A stretch of DNA of 64,000 nt, taken from contig NZ_JAHZIJ010000011.1 in assembly GCF_019443105.1 (NCBI RefSeq), forward strand, positions 62,001 to 126,000, given 5' to 3'. The notes beneath the pieces were generated by a model, which saw only the letters and a list, made by a program, of their open reading frames with translations, did no database searches and was not told the DNA's origin. The DNA is from Paenibacillus oenotherae. GTDB taxonomy: Bacteria > Bacillota > Bacilli > Paenibacillales > Paenibacillaceae. The translations under genes were made by a program, and so were the position numbers. Position 1 is the stretch's first letter. Each line of letters starts with the position of its first letter. Positions 46,393 through 56,002 of this stretch are shown here, one piece after another.

Positions 46393-47862
46393 ATGAATCC
46401 AAAAGCACGCATTACATACCGATTCGACAAAACCAATGGCCCCCGACAAGAGCCGCAGCAGGAAGAGACAGAACGTCGTTTGAAATCGAATGTCGTGCCT
46501 TTTTTTCAAGAAGAACTAAAGTTTACGTCTGATATTGGAGCTTGGAACAGTCCCTTTCAGGATGATGCCCGCGCGCTGGAGAAGCTGATTCGTGATACTG
46601 AGCGCAAGGATGCTTCTGCCACCAGCCAGAGAGATCGCTCGGCAGCAGCCCCCCTATTCGAAGAGCAGAAGCCCTCTTCCATTAAGCGGGCGGCAATCAT
46701 CCGTGACCCATTCGAAGCAAAGCAGCCCGCTAATTCTGTTGATCCCTCTATGCACCCCCATATCGATTGGAGCGGTCAAATTCTGCTCGGAGACGAGAGT
46801 CAGCCCTTTGACAGCAAGCCGCAGCCTGCCTATGAAACTTCCCGCACCTTGATCAGAGATGCGGCATGGGATGATCATGACAGGAACAACTCCATACTAT
46901 CGAATGAATTAATGGATCAAGAGGTGGGACATGCCGGACGGAGCTCGTTCAAGACAGCATCCATCTATCGTTCCCCGCGAGGTCCCTCATGGTTCAAAGT
47001 GCTGGCATCCGTAGTTGGAGCAGTTGCAACCGGGGCTCTATTTGGTTATTTGGTATTGACATTATTCACAGCTGGAGACTCGGGCCTGAATGCTGCCGAC
47101 ATCGCAACAGAAATGCCGGGCGCTGCAAATGCTGCGAATTCCGGCAGCGATCTGCCTTCAACGACCCCACAAAATGAAGGAATGAATGCTCTGCCAACTG
47201 CTGGGAATGATACGACAATCGGCACTGAACAAGGAACTGCCGCAACCGCAGCTGTCAATATCCCGGCCGTCTCATATTATATGCTCCAATATGGTGTATT
47301 CAGCAGCAAGGAAGGGCTGGATGAAGCATTAGCCGGTCTGAATGACAAAGGTTTGGCAGCTGCTCAATTCGCGACCGGGGAGGATTACAGAGTCTATGCA
47401 GGGATGGCGCAAGACCGCGGCAAAGCGCTTGTGCTGGGAAATAAGCTGGCCAATTTGGAAGTGTATATGAAGCAGATTGATCTGCCTGCTTTATCCGCCC
47501 TGCCTTTTGCGGGCGACGCTGCTGTTGCAGAGACCTTCTTCCAGCAAACACGGGAGCTGACGGGCCAACTGGATGCGATGACAATTGCCAGGCTGACAGA
47601 TGATACAAGCGATGTAGAGGGCAGTTGGAGCGAGCTTCATCAGAATTGGACACGAACAGCTGCTTTAATGGAATCCGGAGTAACGGACAGCAAGGGACGA
47701 ACAGCGCTCCACAAGTTGGCCCAAGCGATCAATACAGCAGCAGTTGCCGCAGGAGAATATGAGAAGAAGTCATCGGATGCTCATCTCTGGTCCGTACAGA
47801 GGGCGCTTATGGAGGCCGTTTTTGTTCAGAAAGACTGGTTTGCGTCGATGGACGCATTGTAA
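46393..47862 (+). CDS. spoIIB: SpoIIB-like SPOR-domain membrane protein
   Basis: A 489-residue protein in the position of B. subtilis spoIIB (before maf-radC). A disordered cytoplasmic N-terminal region (1-195) leads to one membrane helix (about 200-225, VLASVVGAVATGALFGYLVLT), an Ala/Thr-rich linker, and a SPOR-like domain (YYMLQYGVFSSKEGLDEAL ... FATGEDYRVYAGMAQD, about 296-350) that should bind denuded septal glycan. A helical tail follows. SpoIIB assists septal peptidoglycan dissolution during engulfment. Start ATG 46393 follows AAGGAGAGAG. It is longer than B. subtilis SpoIIB (about 330 residues). Confidence 0.85.
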   Translation: MNPKARITYRFDKTNGPRQEPQQEETERRLKSNVVPFFQEELKFTSDIGAWNSPFQDDARALEKLIRDTERKDASATSQRDRSAAAPLFEEQKPSSIKRAAIIRDPFEAKQPANSVDPSMHPHIDWSGQILLGDESQPFDSKPQPAYETSRTLIRDAAWDDHDRNNSILSNELMDQEVGHAGRSSFKTASIYRSPRGPSWFKVLASVVGAVATGALFGYLVLTLFTAGDSGLNAADIATEMPGAANAANSGSDLPSTTPQNEGMNALPTAGNDTTIGTEQGTAATAAVNIPAVSYYMLQYGVFSSKEGLDEALAGLNDKGLAAAQFATGEDYRVYAGMAQDRGKALVLGNKLANLEVYMKQIDLPALSALPFAGDAAVAETFFQQTRELTGQLDAMTIARLTDDTSDVEGSWSELHQNWTRTAALMESGVTDSKGRTALHKLAQAINTAAVAAGEYEKKSSDAHLWSVQRALMEAVFVQKDWFASMDAL

Positions 47863-47922
47863 AGCAGGTCTATCGCGCGTATAATAAAGACGGTGTCAAA
47901 ATATGGCGAGGGACGTTGGAAG

Positions 47923-48165
47923 ATGAAGAAAAATATATGGATTTTACTGCTATTCATCATAATCGGCCTGTTGACTGGTGCGCTGCTGTCGCGCTGGTTG
48001 GAGCCCGTCCCAGGACTTTCATTTTTGACGAAAACGTCCAAAATCGTATGGTCTCCTGCCGCTGATTTGCTTGTATTGAGTTATGACCTGACAATTCGAT
48101 TCCAAATAAGCCTATTGAGCATGATCGGTGTTATCGTTGCCATATGGTTATATCGCAGAATGTAG
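47923..48165 (+). CDS. Small two-helix membrane protein (DUF4321-like)
   Basis: An 80-residue protein with hydrophobic segments at about 5-25 (WILLLFIIIGLLTGALLS) and 55-76 (ISLLSMIGVIVAIWLY). It resembles the DUF4321 family found near maf and radC in Firmicutes. Start ATG 47923 follows GAGGGACG; an upstream in-frame start at 47893 lacks a site. Function is unknown; context suggests envelope or septum. Confidence 0.8.
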   Translation: MKKNIWILLLFIIIGLLTGALLSRWLEPVPGLSFLTKTSKIVWSPAADLLVLSYDLTIRFQISLLSMIGVIVAIWLYRRM

Positions 48166-48204
48166 TGCAGAACGGATTTCTATGTAGAAGGAGTGCTATA
48201 AACA

Positions 48205-48834
48205 ATGGGTTCGTCTACGGATACGAAGCCGTTCATTGCCAGACAGATTGTGCTGGCTTCATCTTCACCGCGCCGGCGGGAACTGGTCGCATCGCTCGAC
48301 CTTTCCTTGCCGGTTCTCATTTTGTCAACGGATGCGGATGAGGGGACACCGGCGGATTGGGCGCCTTCACACATAGTGGAGCAGCTTGCACTGCGCAAGG
48401 CGCGCGCTGCTGTGTCTATGCTTGGCGAGACGCAGTCTGACGGCTCAGTCATTATTGGTGCAGATACGATTGTTGTGCTGGATGGCGAGGTCATGGGCAA
48501 GCCGCAGCATACTGCTGAAGCGGCTGCTATGCTGGGCCGCCTTCAGGGCAGGCAGCATGAGGTATATTCCGGCGTAGCCTGCATTAGCCCGGACGGTTCG
48601 CGAGAGCTTGTCGCCCATCGGAGAACGCTTGTCACAATGAAGCCGCTGGATCGCGGGCGCATCGATCGCTATGTCGCCTCCGGTGAACCGATGGACAAGG
48701 CCGGCAGCTACGCCATACAAGGGCTTGGAGCAACACTAGTTGACCGTATTGACGGCTGTTATTTCAATGTCGTGGGGCTGCCGCTTTCCCTGTTGTCGGA
48801 TATGCTGTCGTCCTTCGGTGTTGACGTTATTTAG
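48205..48834 (+). CDS. maf: Maf-family nucleoside triphosphate pyrophosphatase
   Basis: A 209-residue protein of the Maf family, which hydrolyses dTTP, UTP and modified nucleotides and is historically linked to septum inhibition. The N-terminal LASSSPRRRELVASL motif and the IIGADTIVVLDGEVMGKP and GSYAIQGLGA segments are diagnostic. RBS GAAGGAGTG precedes ATG 48205. Next is radC, as in B. subtilis. Confidence 0.96.
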   Translation: MGSSTDTKPFIARQIVLASSSPRRRELVASLDLSLPVLILSTDADEGTPADWAPSHIVEQLALRKARAAVSMLGETQSDGSVIIGADTIVVLDGEVMGKPQHTAEAAAMLGRLQGRQHEVYSGVACISPDGSRELVAHRRTLVTMKPLDRGRIDRYVASGEPMDKAGSYAIQGLGATLVDRIDGCYFNVVGLPLSLLSDMLSSFGVDVI

Positions 48835-48858
48835 AACTTGTAGAAAGCAGGAATGGAC

Positions 48859-49548
48859 ATGAGTACGCAGCCCTATATGTTGCGGGATGTCCCTAACGAA
48901 GACCGACCTAGAGAACGCATGATGACAGTTGGGGCCGAGGCGCTTAGCCACGCGGAATTGCTTGCGATTTTACTAAGGACGGGAACGAAGCGCGAATCTG
49001 CGGTCACGCTGGCGTCCCGCATTCTGACGGAATGCGGGAGCTTGCGTGGTCTTGTTGATATGAGCATTGAAGAAATGACGACCATTCGCGGAATTGGTCC
49101 GGCTAAAGCCGTTCAGCTGCGTGCAGGAATCGAGCTTGGCCGCCGCTTGTCCAAAAGCCGTCAAGGCGAGATGCCTACGATCCGCAAGCCGGCGGATGCG
49201 GCAAACCTGATGATGGAAGAGCTCCGTTATCTCAAGAAGGAGCATTTCATCTGTTTGTTTCTAAACACGAAGAATCAGGTTATCTATCGGGAAACATTGT
49301 CAGTCGGAACGTTGAATGCCTCGCTTGTGCATCCTCGTGAAGTGTTTCGCTCTGCCATCAAGTGCAGCAGCGCTTCAATCATTTGCCTGCATAATCACCC
49401 GAGCGGAGATCCGACGCCAAGTCCGGAGGATGTGTCGCTGACACAACGGCTGAAGGAAGCTGGCGAGCTTGTCGGCATTGAAGTGCTGGATCATTTGGTA
49501 ATAGGTGACAACCGTTTTATAAGTTTGAAGGAGCAAGGCTACATGTAA
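48859..49548 (+). CDS. radC: RadC-family JAB-domain protein
   Basis: A 229-residue protein. The helix-hairpin-helix region is about 35-95 (TIRGIGPAKAVQLRAGIELG). The C-terminal JAB1/MPN-like metal site is HNHPSGDPTPSPED (about 174-187). ATG 48859 is preferred because AGCAGG lies 6 nt upstream; ATG 48853 is directly beside that site. Despite the name, a DNA-repair role is not established in Bacilli. Confidence 0.95.
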   Translation: MSTQPYMLRDVPNEDRPRERMMTVGAEALSHAELLAILLRTGTKRESAVTLASRILTECGSLRGLVDMSIEEMTTIRGIGPAKAVQLRAGIELGRRLSKSRQGEMPTIRKPADAANLMMEELRYLKKEHFICLFLNTKNQVIYRETLSVGTLNASLVHPREVFRSAIKCSSASIICLHNHPSGDPTPSPEDVSLTQRLKEAGELVGIEVLDHLVIGDNRFISLKEQGYM

Positions 49549-49590
49549 TATAATAATAAGGATTGTCTTAGAAGAGAAAGGAAGATTAAC

Positions 49591-50625
49591 ATGTTCGGTG
49601 GATTCTCAAAGGATCTGGGTATCGATCTAGGAACGGCGAATACCCTTGTATATTTAAGAGGTAAAGGCATTGTAGTCAGAGAGCCATCGGTGGTAGCGAT
49701 TCGTACAGATACGAAGAAGATTGAAGCGGTCGGTGAAGACGCCAAAAAAATGATCGGACGGACGCCGGGCAACATTCGTGCTGTAAGACCGATGAAGGAT
49801 GGCGTTATTGCTGATTTTGAAACGACAGCAACGATGATCAAATATTTTATTCGCCAAGCACAAAAAACACGTTCTCTGTTTCCCCGTCATCCGAACGTCA
49901 TGGTTTGCGTTCCTTCAGGCATTACGGCAGTTGAGCAGAGAGCGGTCAAGGATGCGACTGAGCAAGCTGGGGCCAAAGAAGCTTTTACAATAGAAGAACC
50001 TTTCGCGGCGGCGATCGGTGCGGATTTGCCGGTATGGGAACCGACTGGAAGCATGGTTGTTGATATTGGCGGCGGTACGACAGAGGTAGCTGTCATTTCG
50101 CTTGGAGGCATCGTCACAAGCCGGTCGATCCGTGTAGCCGGGGACGAAATGGACGAGGCTATCATCCAGTACGTGAAGCGGATGTACAACCTGATGATTG
50201 GCGAGCGGACATCTGAGCAGCTTAAGATGGAGATCGGCTCCGCTCTGATGATGGAGAAGCCGGACACGATTGAGATTCGCGGTCGTGACCTTGTAAGCGG
50301 CTTGCCCAAGACGCTGGCTATTTCCTCTGATGAGATTACAGAGGCGCTGACGGATACAGTCAATGCGATTGTCGAAGCGGTGAAGGTCACTTTGGAGAAA
50401 TGCCCGCCTGAGCTTTCCTCTGATATTATGGATCGCGGGATCGTATTGACCGGCGGCGGCGCGCTGCTGCGCAATTTGGATAAATTGCTTGCTCGCGAAA
50501 CAGGCATGCCCGTCATTGTGGCGGAGAATCCGCTTGATTGTGTTGCAATCGGAACCGGCAGAGCATTGGACCATATTGATCTCTTCAAAACAAGAAGCGG
50601 CCCTGTTTCTCGTTCCAAACGGTAA
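49591..50625 (+). CDS. mreB: Rod-shape determining protein MreB
   Basis: A 344-residue bacterial actin forming membrane-bound filaments that organise sidewall synthesis. The phosphate loop [13 protein letters not shown] (about 9-21) and [15 protein letters not shown] (about 157-171) are classical. An N-terminal amphipathic stretch (MFGGFSKD) may contact the membrane. RBS GAAAGGAAG precedes ATG 49591. First gene of mreBCD. Confidence 0.98.
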   Translation: MFGGFSKDLGIDLGTANTLVYLRGKGIVVREPSVVAIRTDTKKIEAVGEDAKKMIGRTPGNIRAVRPMKDGVIADFETTATMIKYFIRQAQKTRSLFPRHPNVMVCVPSGITAVEQRAVKDATEQAGAKEAFTIEEPFAAAIGADLPVWEPTGSMVVDIGGGTTEVAVISLGGIVTSRSIRVAGDEMDEAIIQYVKRMYNLMIGERTSEQLKMEIGSALMMEKPDTIEIRGRDLVSGLPKTLAISSDEITEALTDTVNAIVEAVKVTLEKCPPELSSDIMDRGIVLTGGGALLRNLDKLLARETGMPVIVAENPLDCVAIGTGRALDHIDLFKTRSGPVSRSKR

Positions 50626-50677
50626 CGTCCGCTAGTACTTCAACAACGGATGATTGGAATGGGCGGGTGACAATTAG

Positions 50678-51568
50678 ATGTTCAACTGGATGCGTAACAA
50701 GCGGATGTTTGTGCTTATGATCGTTTTTATATTGTTTGTTGCCGTGCTGGGCTTTTCCATTAGTGATCGCAAGAAGCTGTCATGGCCTGAGAATTTCATT
50801 ATGGACTCAACCGGCTTCCTGCAGGAGCTGATATACAGGCCAGCAGGGTACATCTTGGGACTATTCGGGGACCTGGCCAATCTGCAGGAAGTCTACAAGG
50901 AGAACGAGCAGCTGCGGATTACAGCCGCAGCTTATGCTCGCGACAAAATTAATTATAATCAAATTGAGCAGAAGAATATAGAGTTGATGGAAGCGCTGGA
51001 ATTTACTGAGCGGCAGAAGGGGAGCAACAAGTACAAGTATCTGATCGCACAGGTTGTTTCTTCCAGCACAGATCCTTATAACCCGACAATCCGCATCAAT
51101 CTGGGTTCAAAGGATGGTATTCGCACCAATATGGTTGTTGTAACGACGAAGGGTCTCGTAGGGCTTATCAGCAGAGTGGATCCTTTCTATTCGTCCGTCA
51201 TGCCGATTACCGAGCTTGATGTGCGGTCGCCGGATTCCAAAGGCATCGCGGCAACCGTGCTTAAAGAAGGAGCGGCACAGGAGGAGCAGGAATCATTCGG
51301 AATCATTGACAGCTATGATAAGGACACAGGAATGCTCATGATGTCCAAGATAGCCGAATCAGACAAGCTTAAGAAGGGTGATACCATTATCACATCCGGA
51401 CGCGGCAATGTGTTTCCTTATGGCATGGTTATTGGAACCGTCGAGAACCGCCAGGTGGGTGACTTTGGCCTGACTCACACAGCTACCATCGAACCGGCTG
51501 CAGATTTCGAGAAACTAACGAATGTATTCGTCGTTCAGATGCCCAACATGGAGGAGAACGAGCAATGA
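50678..51568 (+). CDS. mreC: Rod-shape determining protein MreC
   Basis: A 296-residue bitopic protein. One N-terminal helix (FVLMIVFILFVAVLGFSI, about 10-27), a coiled coil (about 65-110, LQEVYKENEQLRI), then two beta-barrels outside (RINLGSKDGIRTNMVVVTTKGLVG; GRGNVFPYGMVIGTVE). It links MreB/RodA and PBPs. It overlaps mreD by 4 nt (ATGA). Confidence 0.97.
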   Translation: MFNWMRNKRMFVLMIVFILFVAVLGFSISDRKKLSWPENFIMDSTGFLQELIYRPAGYILGLFGDLANLQEVYKENEQLRITAAAYARDKINYNQIEQKNIELMEALEFTERQKGSNKYKYLIAQVVSSSTDPYNPTIRINLGSKDGIRTNMVVVTTKGLVGLISRVDPFYSSVMPITELDVRSPDSKGIAATVLKEGAAQEEQESFGIIDSYDKDTGMLMMSKIAESDKLKKGDTIITSGRGNVFPYGMVIGTVENRQVGDFGLTHTATIEPAADFEKLTNVFVVQMPNMEENEQ

Positions 51569-52089
51569 GCATGCAGCGCATTATCGTTGTCATGCTGCTC
51601 TTCTTCCTATCGGAAGGTACTATATTCTATTGGCTGCTGCCTGATAGCTTAACGGGACGGGTAGTTCCGCACTTCATCCTGGCATTTGTGCTTTTTGCCG
51701 CCATCTATCGCAACCGCCATACAGCACTTATTCTTGGCCTGTCATTCGGGCTTCTCCAGGATCTTGCTTTCTACGGTAAAATTATCGGGGTGCATTCCTT
51801 CACAATGGCGCTTGTCGGTTATACAACCGGTCTGTTAATGGAACGCAGAAGAAGCACCATGCTTATGGCGATGTCGATGATTGTCATGTCTACACTTGTG
51901 TATGATACGGTTGTTTATTTTATATACAGTGTATTCAAGCTGACTCATGGCACTTTCGAATGGGCGCTGCTTCATCACATTCTTCCCAGTCTATTTCTCC
52001 AAATCGGCTTTTCTCTTGCGCTGTATGTGCCGATCCGCCGCTGGTTTGAGAGCAGTGGAAAAAAGAAATCCGACGAAGAAGAGGAATAG
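51565..52089 (+). CDS. mreD: Rod-shape determining protein MreD
   Basis: A 174-residue integral membrane protein with about five to six helices and a charged C-terminal tail (KKSDEEEE). Family features include the conserved LGLSFGLLQDLAFYGKIIGVHSF-type region in the middle. It overlaps mreC and completes mreBCD. Confidence 0.94.
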   Translation: MSMQRIIVVMLLFFLSEGTIFYWLLPDSLTGRVVPHFILAFVLFAAIYRNRHTALILGLSFGLLQDLAFYGKIIGVHSFTMALVGYTTGLLMERRRSTMLMAMSMIVMSTLVYDTVVYFIYSVFKLTHGTFEWALLHHILPSLFLQIGFSLALYVPIRRWFESSGKKKSDEEEE

Positions 52090-52242
52090 CGGCAGGAATC
52101 TGTTCGTATTAGCAAGAATCGTATAGAAGCAGATTGGAATTGACAGATGCGGCAGGAAGCAGGCTTGATGAAGCGGCTTTCTGCTTATGATATGGAATCC
52201 GTGCAAGAGACAAGCAGAGAAAGCTTTTTAGGAGGGGCGAGC

Positions 52243-52902
52243 GTGACCGACAAGCAGCACATTACGATAAAGGGCGTCAAGGAAGGGCTTGTCTTCCTCT
52301 TTGATGATAAATGCGAATTTTCTGCGCTGCTGGATGAGTTGCAATTCAAATTGGAAAAGTCGCATCAGCAGCTGCTGACCGGTCCGCTCGTCCATGTTCA
52401 TGTGAAACTTGGCACGCGCCAGGCAAGCGATGATGAGAAGGAAAGCATTAAGGCTACAATCCGCCAGCGCGGCAATTTGCTTGTGCAGTCTATTGAAAGC
52501 GATGCATTGGAGGAGCCTGAGGGAGAGAACCCGCATAATTTGAAAGTGCATACCGGAATTATCCGTTCCGGCCAAACGCTGGAGCATAACGGGAATCTGC
52601 TTCTAATGGGCGATTTGAATCCGGGAGGAACGTTGCTCTGCACAGGTGATATTTATGTGCTTGGCGCCCTGCGGGGCTTGGCGCATGCGGGCTCGCAGGG
52701 ACGGGAAGAGTCCATCATTGCGGCCTCGCTTATGCGGCCGACTCAGCTGCGGATCGGTGAAGTGATCAGCCGTCCTCCGGATGAGTGGATGAGCGGAGAT
52801 GCAGCGATGGAATTTGCTTATTTGAACGAAGGCGTTATGAAGATCGACAAGATGTCACATTTGCATCGATTGCGGATACAGCCTGTCGTCTTTAAAGCAT
52901 AG
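52243..52902 (+). CDS. minC: Septum site-determining protein MinC
   Basis: A 219-residue inhibitor of FtsZ assembly. I choose GTG 52243 (V-TDKQHITIKG) because AGGAGGGG lies 5 nt upstream; an open frame back to 52147 lacks this site. The N-terminal alpha/beta domain (about 1-100) and the C-terminal right-handed beta-helix (GDLNPGGTLLCTGDIYVLGALRG, about 155-180) that binds MinD are both visible. Confidence 0.95.
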   Translation: MTDKQHITIKGVKEGLVFLFDDKCEFSALLDELQFKLEKSHQQLLTGPLVHVHVKLGTRQASDDEKESIKATIRQRGNLLVQSIESDALEEPEGENPHNLKVHTGIIRSGQTLEHNGNLLLMGDLNPGGTLLCTGDIYVLGALRGLAHAGSQGREESIIAASLMRPTQLRIGEVISRPPDEWMSGDAAMEFAYLNEGVMKIDKMSHLHRLRIQPVVFKA

Positions 52903-52981
52903 CTGCACAACCTTACAATTGACTGTAATCCTCAGTCGGTTCATAATCGAAACTAGCGGATACAGTGAGGAGTGGCAAGTC

Positions 52982-53776
52982 ATGGGAGAAGCGATAGTAG
53001 TAACATCGGGGAAAGGCGGGGTCGGCAAAACGACGACTTCGGCTAATTTGGGGACAGCGCTTGCCTTGCTGGGCAAGAAAGTATGTATGGTCGATACCGA
53101 TATCGGCCTGCGTAATCTGGATGTCGTTATGGGGCTGGAGAACCGGATTATTTATGACCTGATCGATGTAGCGGAGGGACGCTGTCGGCTGAATCAGGCG
53201 CTTGTGAAGGATAAACGGTTCGATGAGCTGTATATGCTTCCTGCCGCGCAGACAAAGGACAAGCATGATATTGCTCCGGAGCAGGTACGGGACATCATAC
53301 TCGAGCTGAAGAAAGAATATGATTATGTCGTGATTGATTGCCCCGCAGGAATCGAGCAGGGCTTCCGCAATGCGGTTGCCGGGGCTGACCGGGCGATTGT
53401 AGTAACTACGCCCGAGAATGCTGCTGTTCGGGATGCGGACCGGGTAATCGGTCTTCTTGAGCAATCTCAGGTGCCGGCCAGATTGGTTATTAACCGGATT
53501 CGGGCTAACATGGTACGCTCCGGCGAAATGCTCGACATTGATGAAATCTGCCAGGTGCTGGCTGTTGATCTGCTGGGTATCGTTCCCGATGATGAGAAAG
53601 TGATTAAAGCTGCGAATGCCGGTGAACCGACTGTTATGGATCCTTCCTCGCGTGCTGCGATTGCCTATCGCAATATCGCCAGAAGAATGCTTGGGGACAT
53701 GGTGCCTCTTATGCCGCTGGAAGAGAAGTCGTCGGGTGTTATGAAGCGGTTTCGCAAGTTTTTTGGAATAGGATGA
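52982..53776 (+). CDS. minD: Septum site-determining ATPase MinD
   Basis: A 264-residue deviant Walker ATPase. P-loop SGKGGVGKTTTSANLG (about 9-24), the VDTDIGLRNLDVVMG signature, and the C-terminal membrane-targeting amphipathic helix (VMKRFRKFFG) are present. Start ATG 52982 follows GTGAGGAG. With MinC it blocks polar division. The topological partner (MinE or DivIVA) is not in this window. Confidence 0.98.
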   Translation: MGEAIVVTSGKGGVGKTTTSANLGTALALLGKKVCMVDTDIGLRNLDVVMGLENRIIYDLIDVAEGRCRLNQALVKDKRFDELYMLPAAQTKDKHDIAPEQVRDIILELKKEYDYVVIDCPAGIEQGFRNAVAGADRAIVVTTPENAAVRDADRVIGLLEQSQVPARLVINRIRANMVRSGEMLDIDEICQVLAVDLLGIVPDDEKVIKAANAGEPTVMDPSSRAAIAYRNIARRMLGDMVPLMPLEEKSSGVMKRFRKFFGIG

Positions 53777-53783
53777 TCGGATT

Positions 53784-54932
53784 GTGATAGGCAAACTGAA
53801 AAAACTGGATTGGGGCATGCTTCTCATTCTTCTTGCTCTGATGGTTGTCAGCTTTATTCTGGTCCGCAGCGCAACGAACGGCAATCCGGGATATGACAAC
53901 TATGACATGAAGGTACTGATTTTTTACGGAATCGGATTTGCAGTAGCGATTGCCGTAACGCTGGTTGACTATCGTGTTTTTCTGAAATCATGGTTATTTT
54001 TATATATCCTTGGCCTTGTGCTTCTGGTTGTCGTCTATCTGACTGCCGAAGAGATCAATGGCGCCAGAAGCTGGTTCGCATTACCAGGGGGGCTGCAGTT
54101 CCAGCCTGCCGAAATGGTGAAGATCATCCTTATCATTACGGTTGCCTTTCTTATGGGAAGGCGTCAGGGAGATCCGCTCCGGGTGCGGCAGGATCTGCTC
54201 GTCATAGGGGCGTTCTCGTTTGTTCCCTTTGCTCTGGTTATGATTCAGCCTGACCTTGGAAACGCCATTATCTATTTGGTCATTCTGCTCGGCATGCTGT
54301 GGATTGGCAATGTCAGATATACGCATGTGCTGATTGGTATTTCCCTCGTAATCGGGGGATTGATGCTGTTTGTTTTTCTGTTCAATACGTATAATACGGA
54401 AATTTATGATTACCTCAAAGAGCATGAGAAGAAGCACTGGCATGAGCGGATTAACGGTTTTATTAACCCTAACGAGGCTTCTGCCAATGAAGTGTATCAA
54501 GCCGATAAAGCCAAGATTGCGATCAGCTCTGGCGGCTTGACTGGCGATGGCTACATGCAGGGGGATTCCAAAAACCGCGGCTTTATCCCATATCCGTACT
54601 CGGATGCTATCTTTGTCGTCATTGGAGAGGAATTCGGGTTTCAAGGCGCTGCGGTGGTGCTTATGCTATATTTTCTGCTGATCTACCGCATGATTATTAT
54701 AGCGTTTCAATGTTATGATTTGCGGGGCTCCTTCATTATTGTAGGAATTGTCTCGATGTACGTATTCCAGGTGTTCCAGAACATTGGCATGATGATCGGA
54801 CTGATGCCGATAACGGGAATTACATTGCCCTTTATCAGCTACGGCGGCACGTCGCTTCTGCTGAACATGCTCAGTATCGGAATTGTGTTTAGTGTCAAGG
54901 CGCATCAAGAGAAATATGAGATGGCCGAGTAG
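53784..54932 (+). CDS. rodA: RodA/FtsW-family SEDS glycosyltransferase
   Basis: A 382-residue polytopic membrane protein (about ten helices) of the SEDS family, which polymerises peptidoglycan glycan. Motifs: NGARSWFALPGGLQFQPAEMVK (the conserved FQPSE-like loop), QPDLGNAIIYLVI, and GITLPFISYGGTSLLLN near the C terminus. Position after mreBCD-minCD favours the sidewall enzyme RodA over FtsW or SpoVE. Start GTG 53784 lies 7 nt after minD. Confidence 0.93.
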   Translation: MIGKLKKLDWGMLLILLALMVVSFILVRSATNGNPGYDNYDMKVLIFYGIGFAVAIAVTLVDYRVFLKSWLFLYILGLVLLVVVYLTAEEINGARSWFALPGGLQFQPAEMVKIILIITVAFLMGRRQGDPLRVRQDLLVIGAFSFVPFALVMIQPDLGNAIIYLVILLGMLWIGNVRYTHVLIGISLVIGGLMLFVFLFNTYNTEIYDYLKEHEKKHWHERINGFINPNEASANEVYQADKAKIAISSGGLTGDGYMQGDSKNRGFIPYPYSDAIFVVIGEEFGFQGAAVVLMLYFLLIYRMIIIAFQCYDLRGSFIIVGIVSMYVFQVFQNIGMMIGLMPITGITLPFISYGGTSLLLNMLSIGIVFSVKAHQEKYEMAE

Positions 54933-55054
54933 CCGTTTAGCGATAGGACGCTAGACGGCTTTTTGCTGTATTTATGGCTGTGAGGGGCTACATAAAGAGG
55001 CCTGTCTCCACATATACATAGAGCGAACAAGCTGTCTGTATAGGGGGATTGGCG

Positions 55055-56002
55055 ATGGATACAACGAAAGGAATTCGCGAGCGCCGGCAAGAGCGGATAA
55101 GAAAGATCATGAGCGAAAACCAGAGCCCGGTTTGGTCTTATTCTATGGATAGTTATCCGAGCGAGCAAATAGGACCGGAGCCTCCGTCAGGCTGGCAACC
55201 GCAGCCTCTGCCCCAGGAGCTTCAAGCCTTGCCAATAATGACAGCGGATAAAGGAGATCGTGACCCGGAGCAATTGTGGAAGTCACAGGCGAATCCGTGG
55301 GAGAGTGCCGGCTGGAGAATCGCGCCTCATGCGGGCGCAAGCATGGGCAGTGGAGGCAAGCGTGACGATGAACCGAGGTACCCTTCTTTTGCCAGAGGAT
55401 TATTTATCCAGTCAGCCGTGGCGGCAGCGGTATTCGTTATCGTCTTCGCCATGTTCCGGATCGAGGGGCCGATGTTCAAAAAAGGGCAAGAGATCGTTGC
55501 GATTGCGCTGACAGACGAGATCGATTTTGAGCGAGCTGCGGACTGGTACCGGAATACATTTGCCGGAGCGCCTTCTTTCATCCCGTTATTCGGCAGCGAT
55601 CAACCGGGGGAGTCCAAGCAGGTGGAGGGCAATGTGTCCTTGCCGGTAACAGCACCCTTGGAGAACGGCACGATTGTTCGCTCTTTCGCAGAGACACTGG
55701 GCAGCGTAGAGATTGCGGGGGAGTCGGAAGCCGAGATCGTCGCCGCAGAAACCGGTCGTGTGCTGCTGGTAACAGAAGAAGAGAAGACAGGAAAGACAGT
55801 TGTACTGCAGCATGCGAACGAGCGGGTTACAGTCTATGGCGGGCTTGAGAAAGTGGCGGTTGCAGTCGGTGATTGGGTCGAGGGCGGTGACGGGCTTGGC
55901 CATCTTGCCGCTGCGGGTGAGAATGAGAGCAGTCTGTTGTTCTTCGCGGTAAAAGAGAAGAACCGATATGTCAATCCGGCGGATGTCGTTCCGTTTGATT
56001 AA
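55055..56002 (+). CDS. spoIVFA: SpoIVFA-like M23-domain sporulation protein
   Basis: A 315-residue bitopic protein. A basic cytoplasmic N-terminal region (1-115) leads to one membrane helix (LFIQSAVAAAVFVIVFAMFRI, about 112-132) and a C-terminal LytM/M23-like domain (GRVLLVTEEEKTGKTVVLQHANERVTVYGGLE) that lacks the usual catalytic His set. In B. subtilis SpoIVFA holds and inhibits the SpoIVFB protease at the outer forespore membrane. Start ATG 55055 follows GGGGGATTGG. It overlaps spoIVFB by 35 nt. Confidence 0.9.
   Translation: MDTTKGIRERRQERIRKIMSENQSPVWSYSMDSYPSEQIGPEPPSGWQPQPLPQELQALPIMTADKGDRDPEQLWKSQANPWESAGWRIAPHAGASMGSGGKRDDEPRYPSFARGLFIQSAVAAAVFVIVFAMFRIEGPMFKKGQEIVAIALTDEIDFERAADWYRNTFAGAPSFIPLFGSDQPGESKQVEGNVSLPVTAPLENGTIVRSFAETLGSVEIAGESEAEIVAAETGRVLLVTEEEKTGKTVVLQHANERVTVYGGLEKVAVAVGDWVEGGDGLGHLAAAGENESSLLFFAVKEKNRYVNPADVVPFD

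Noticed and set aside
52913-53899. 328-codon minus-strand frame opposite minD
   Set aside because: Antisense shadow; minD has all its motifs on the plus strand.
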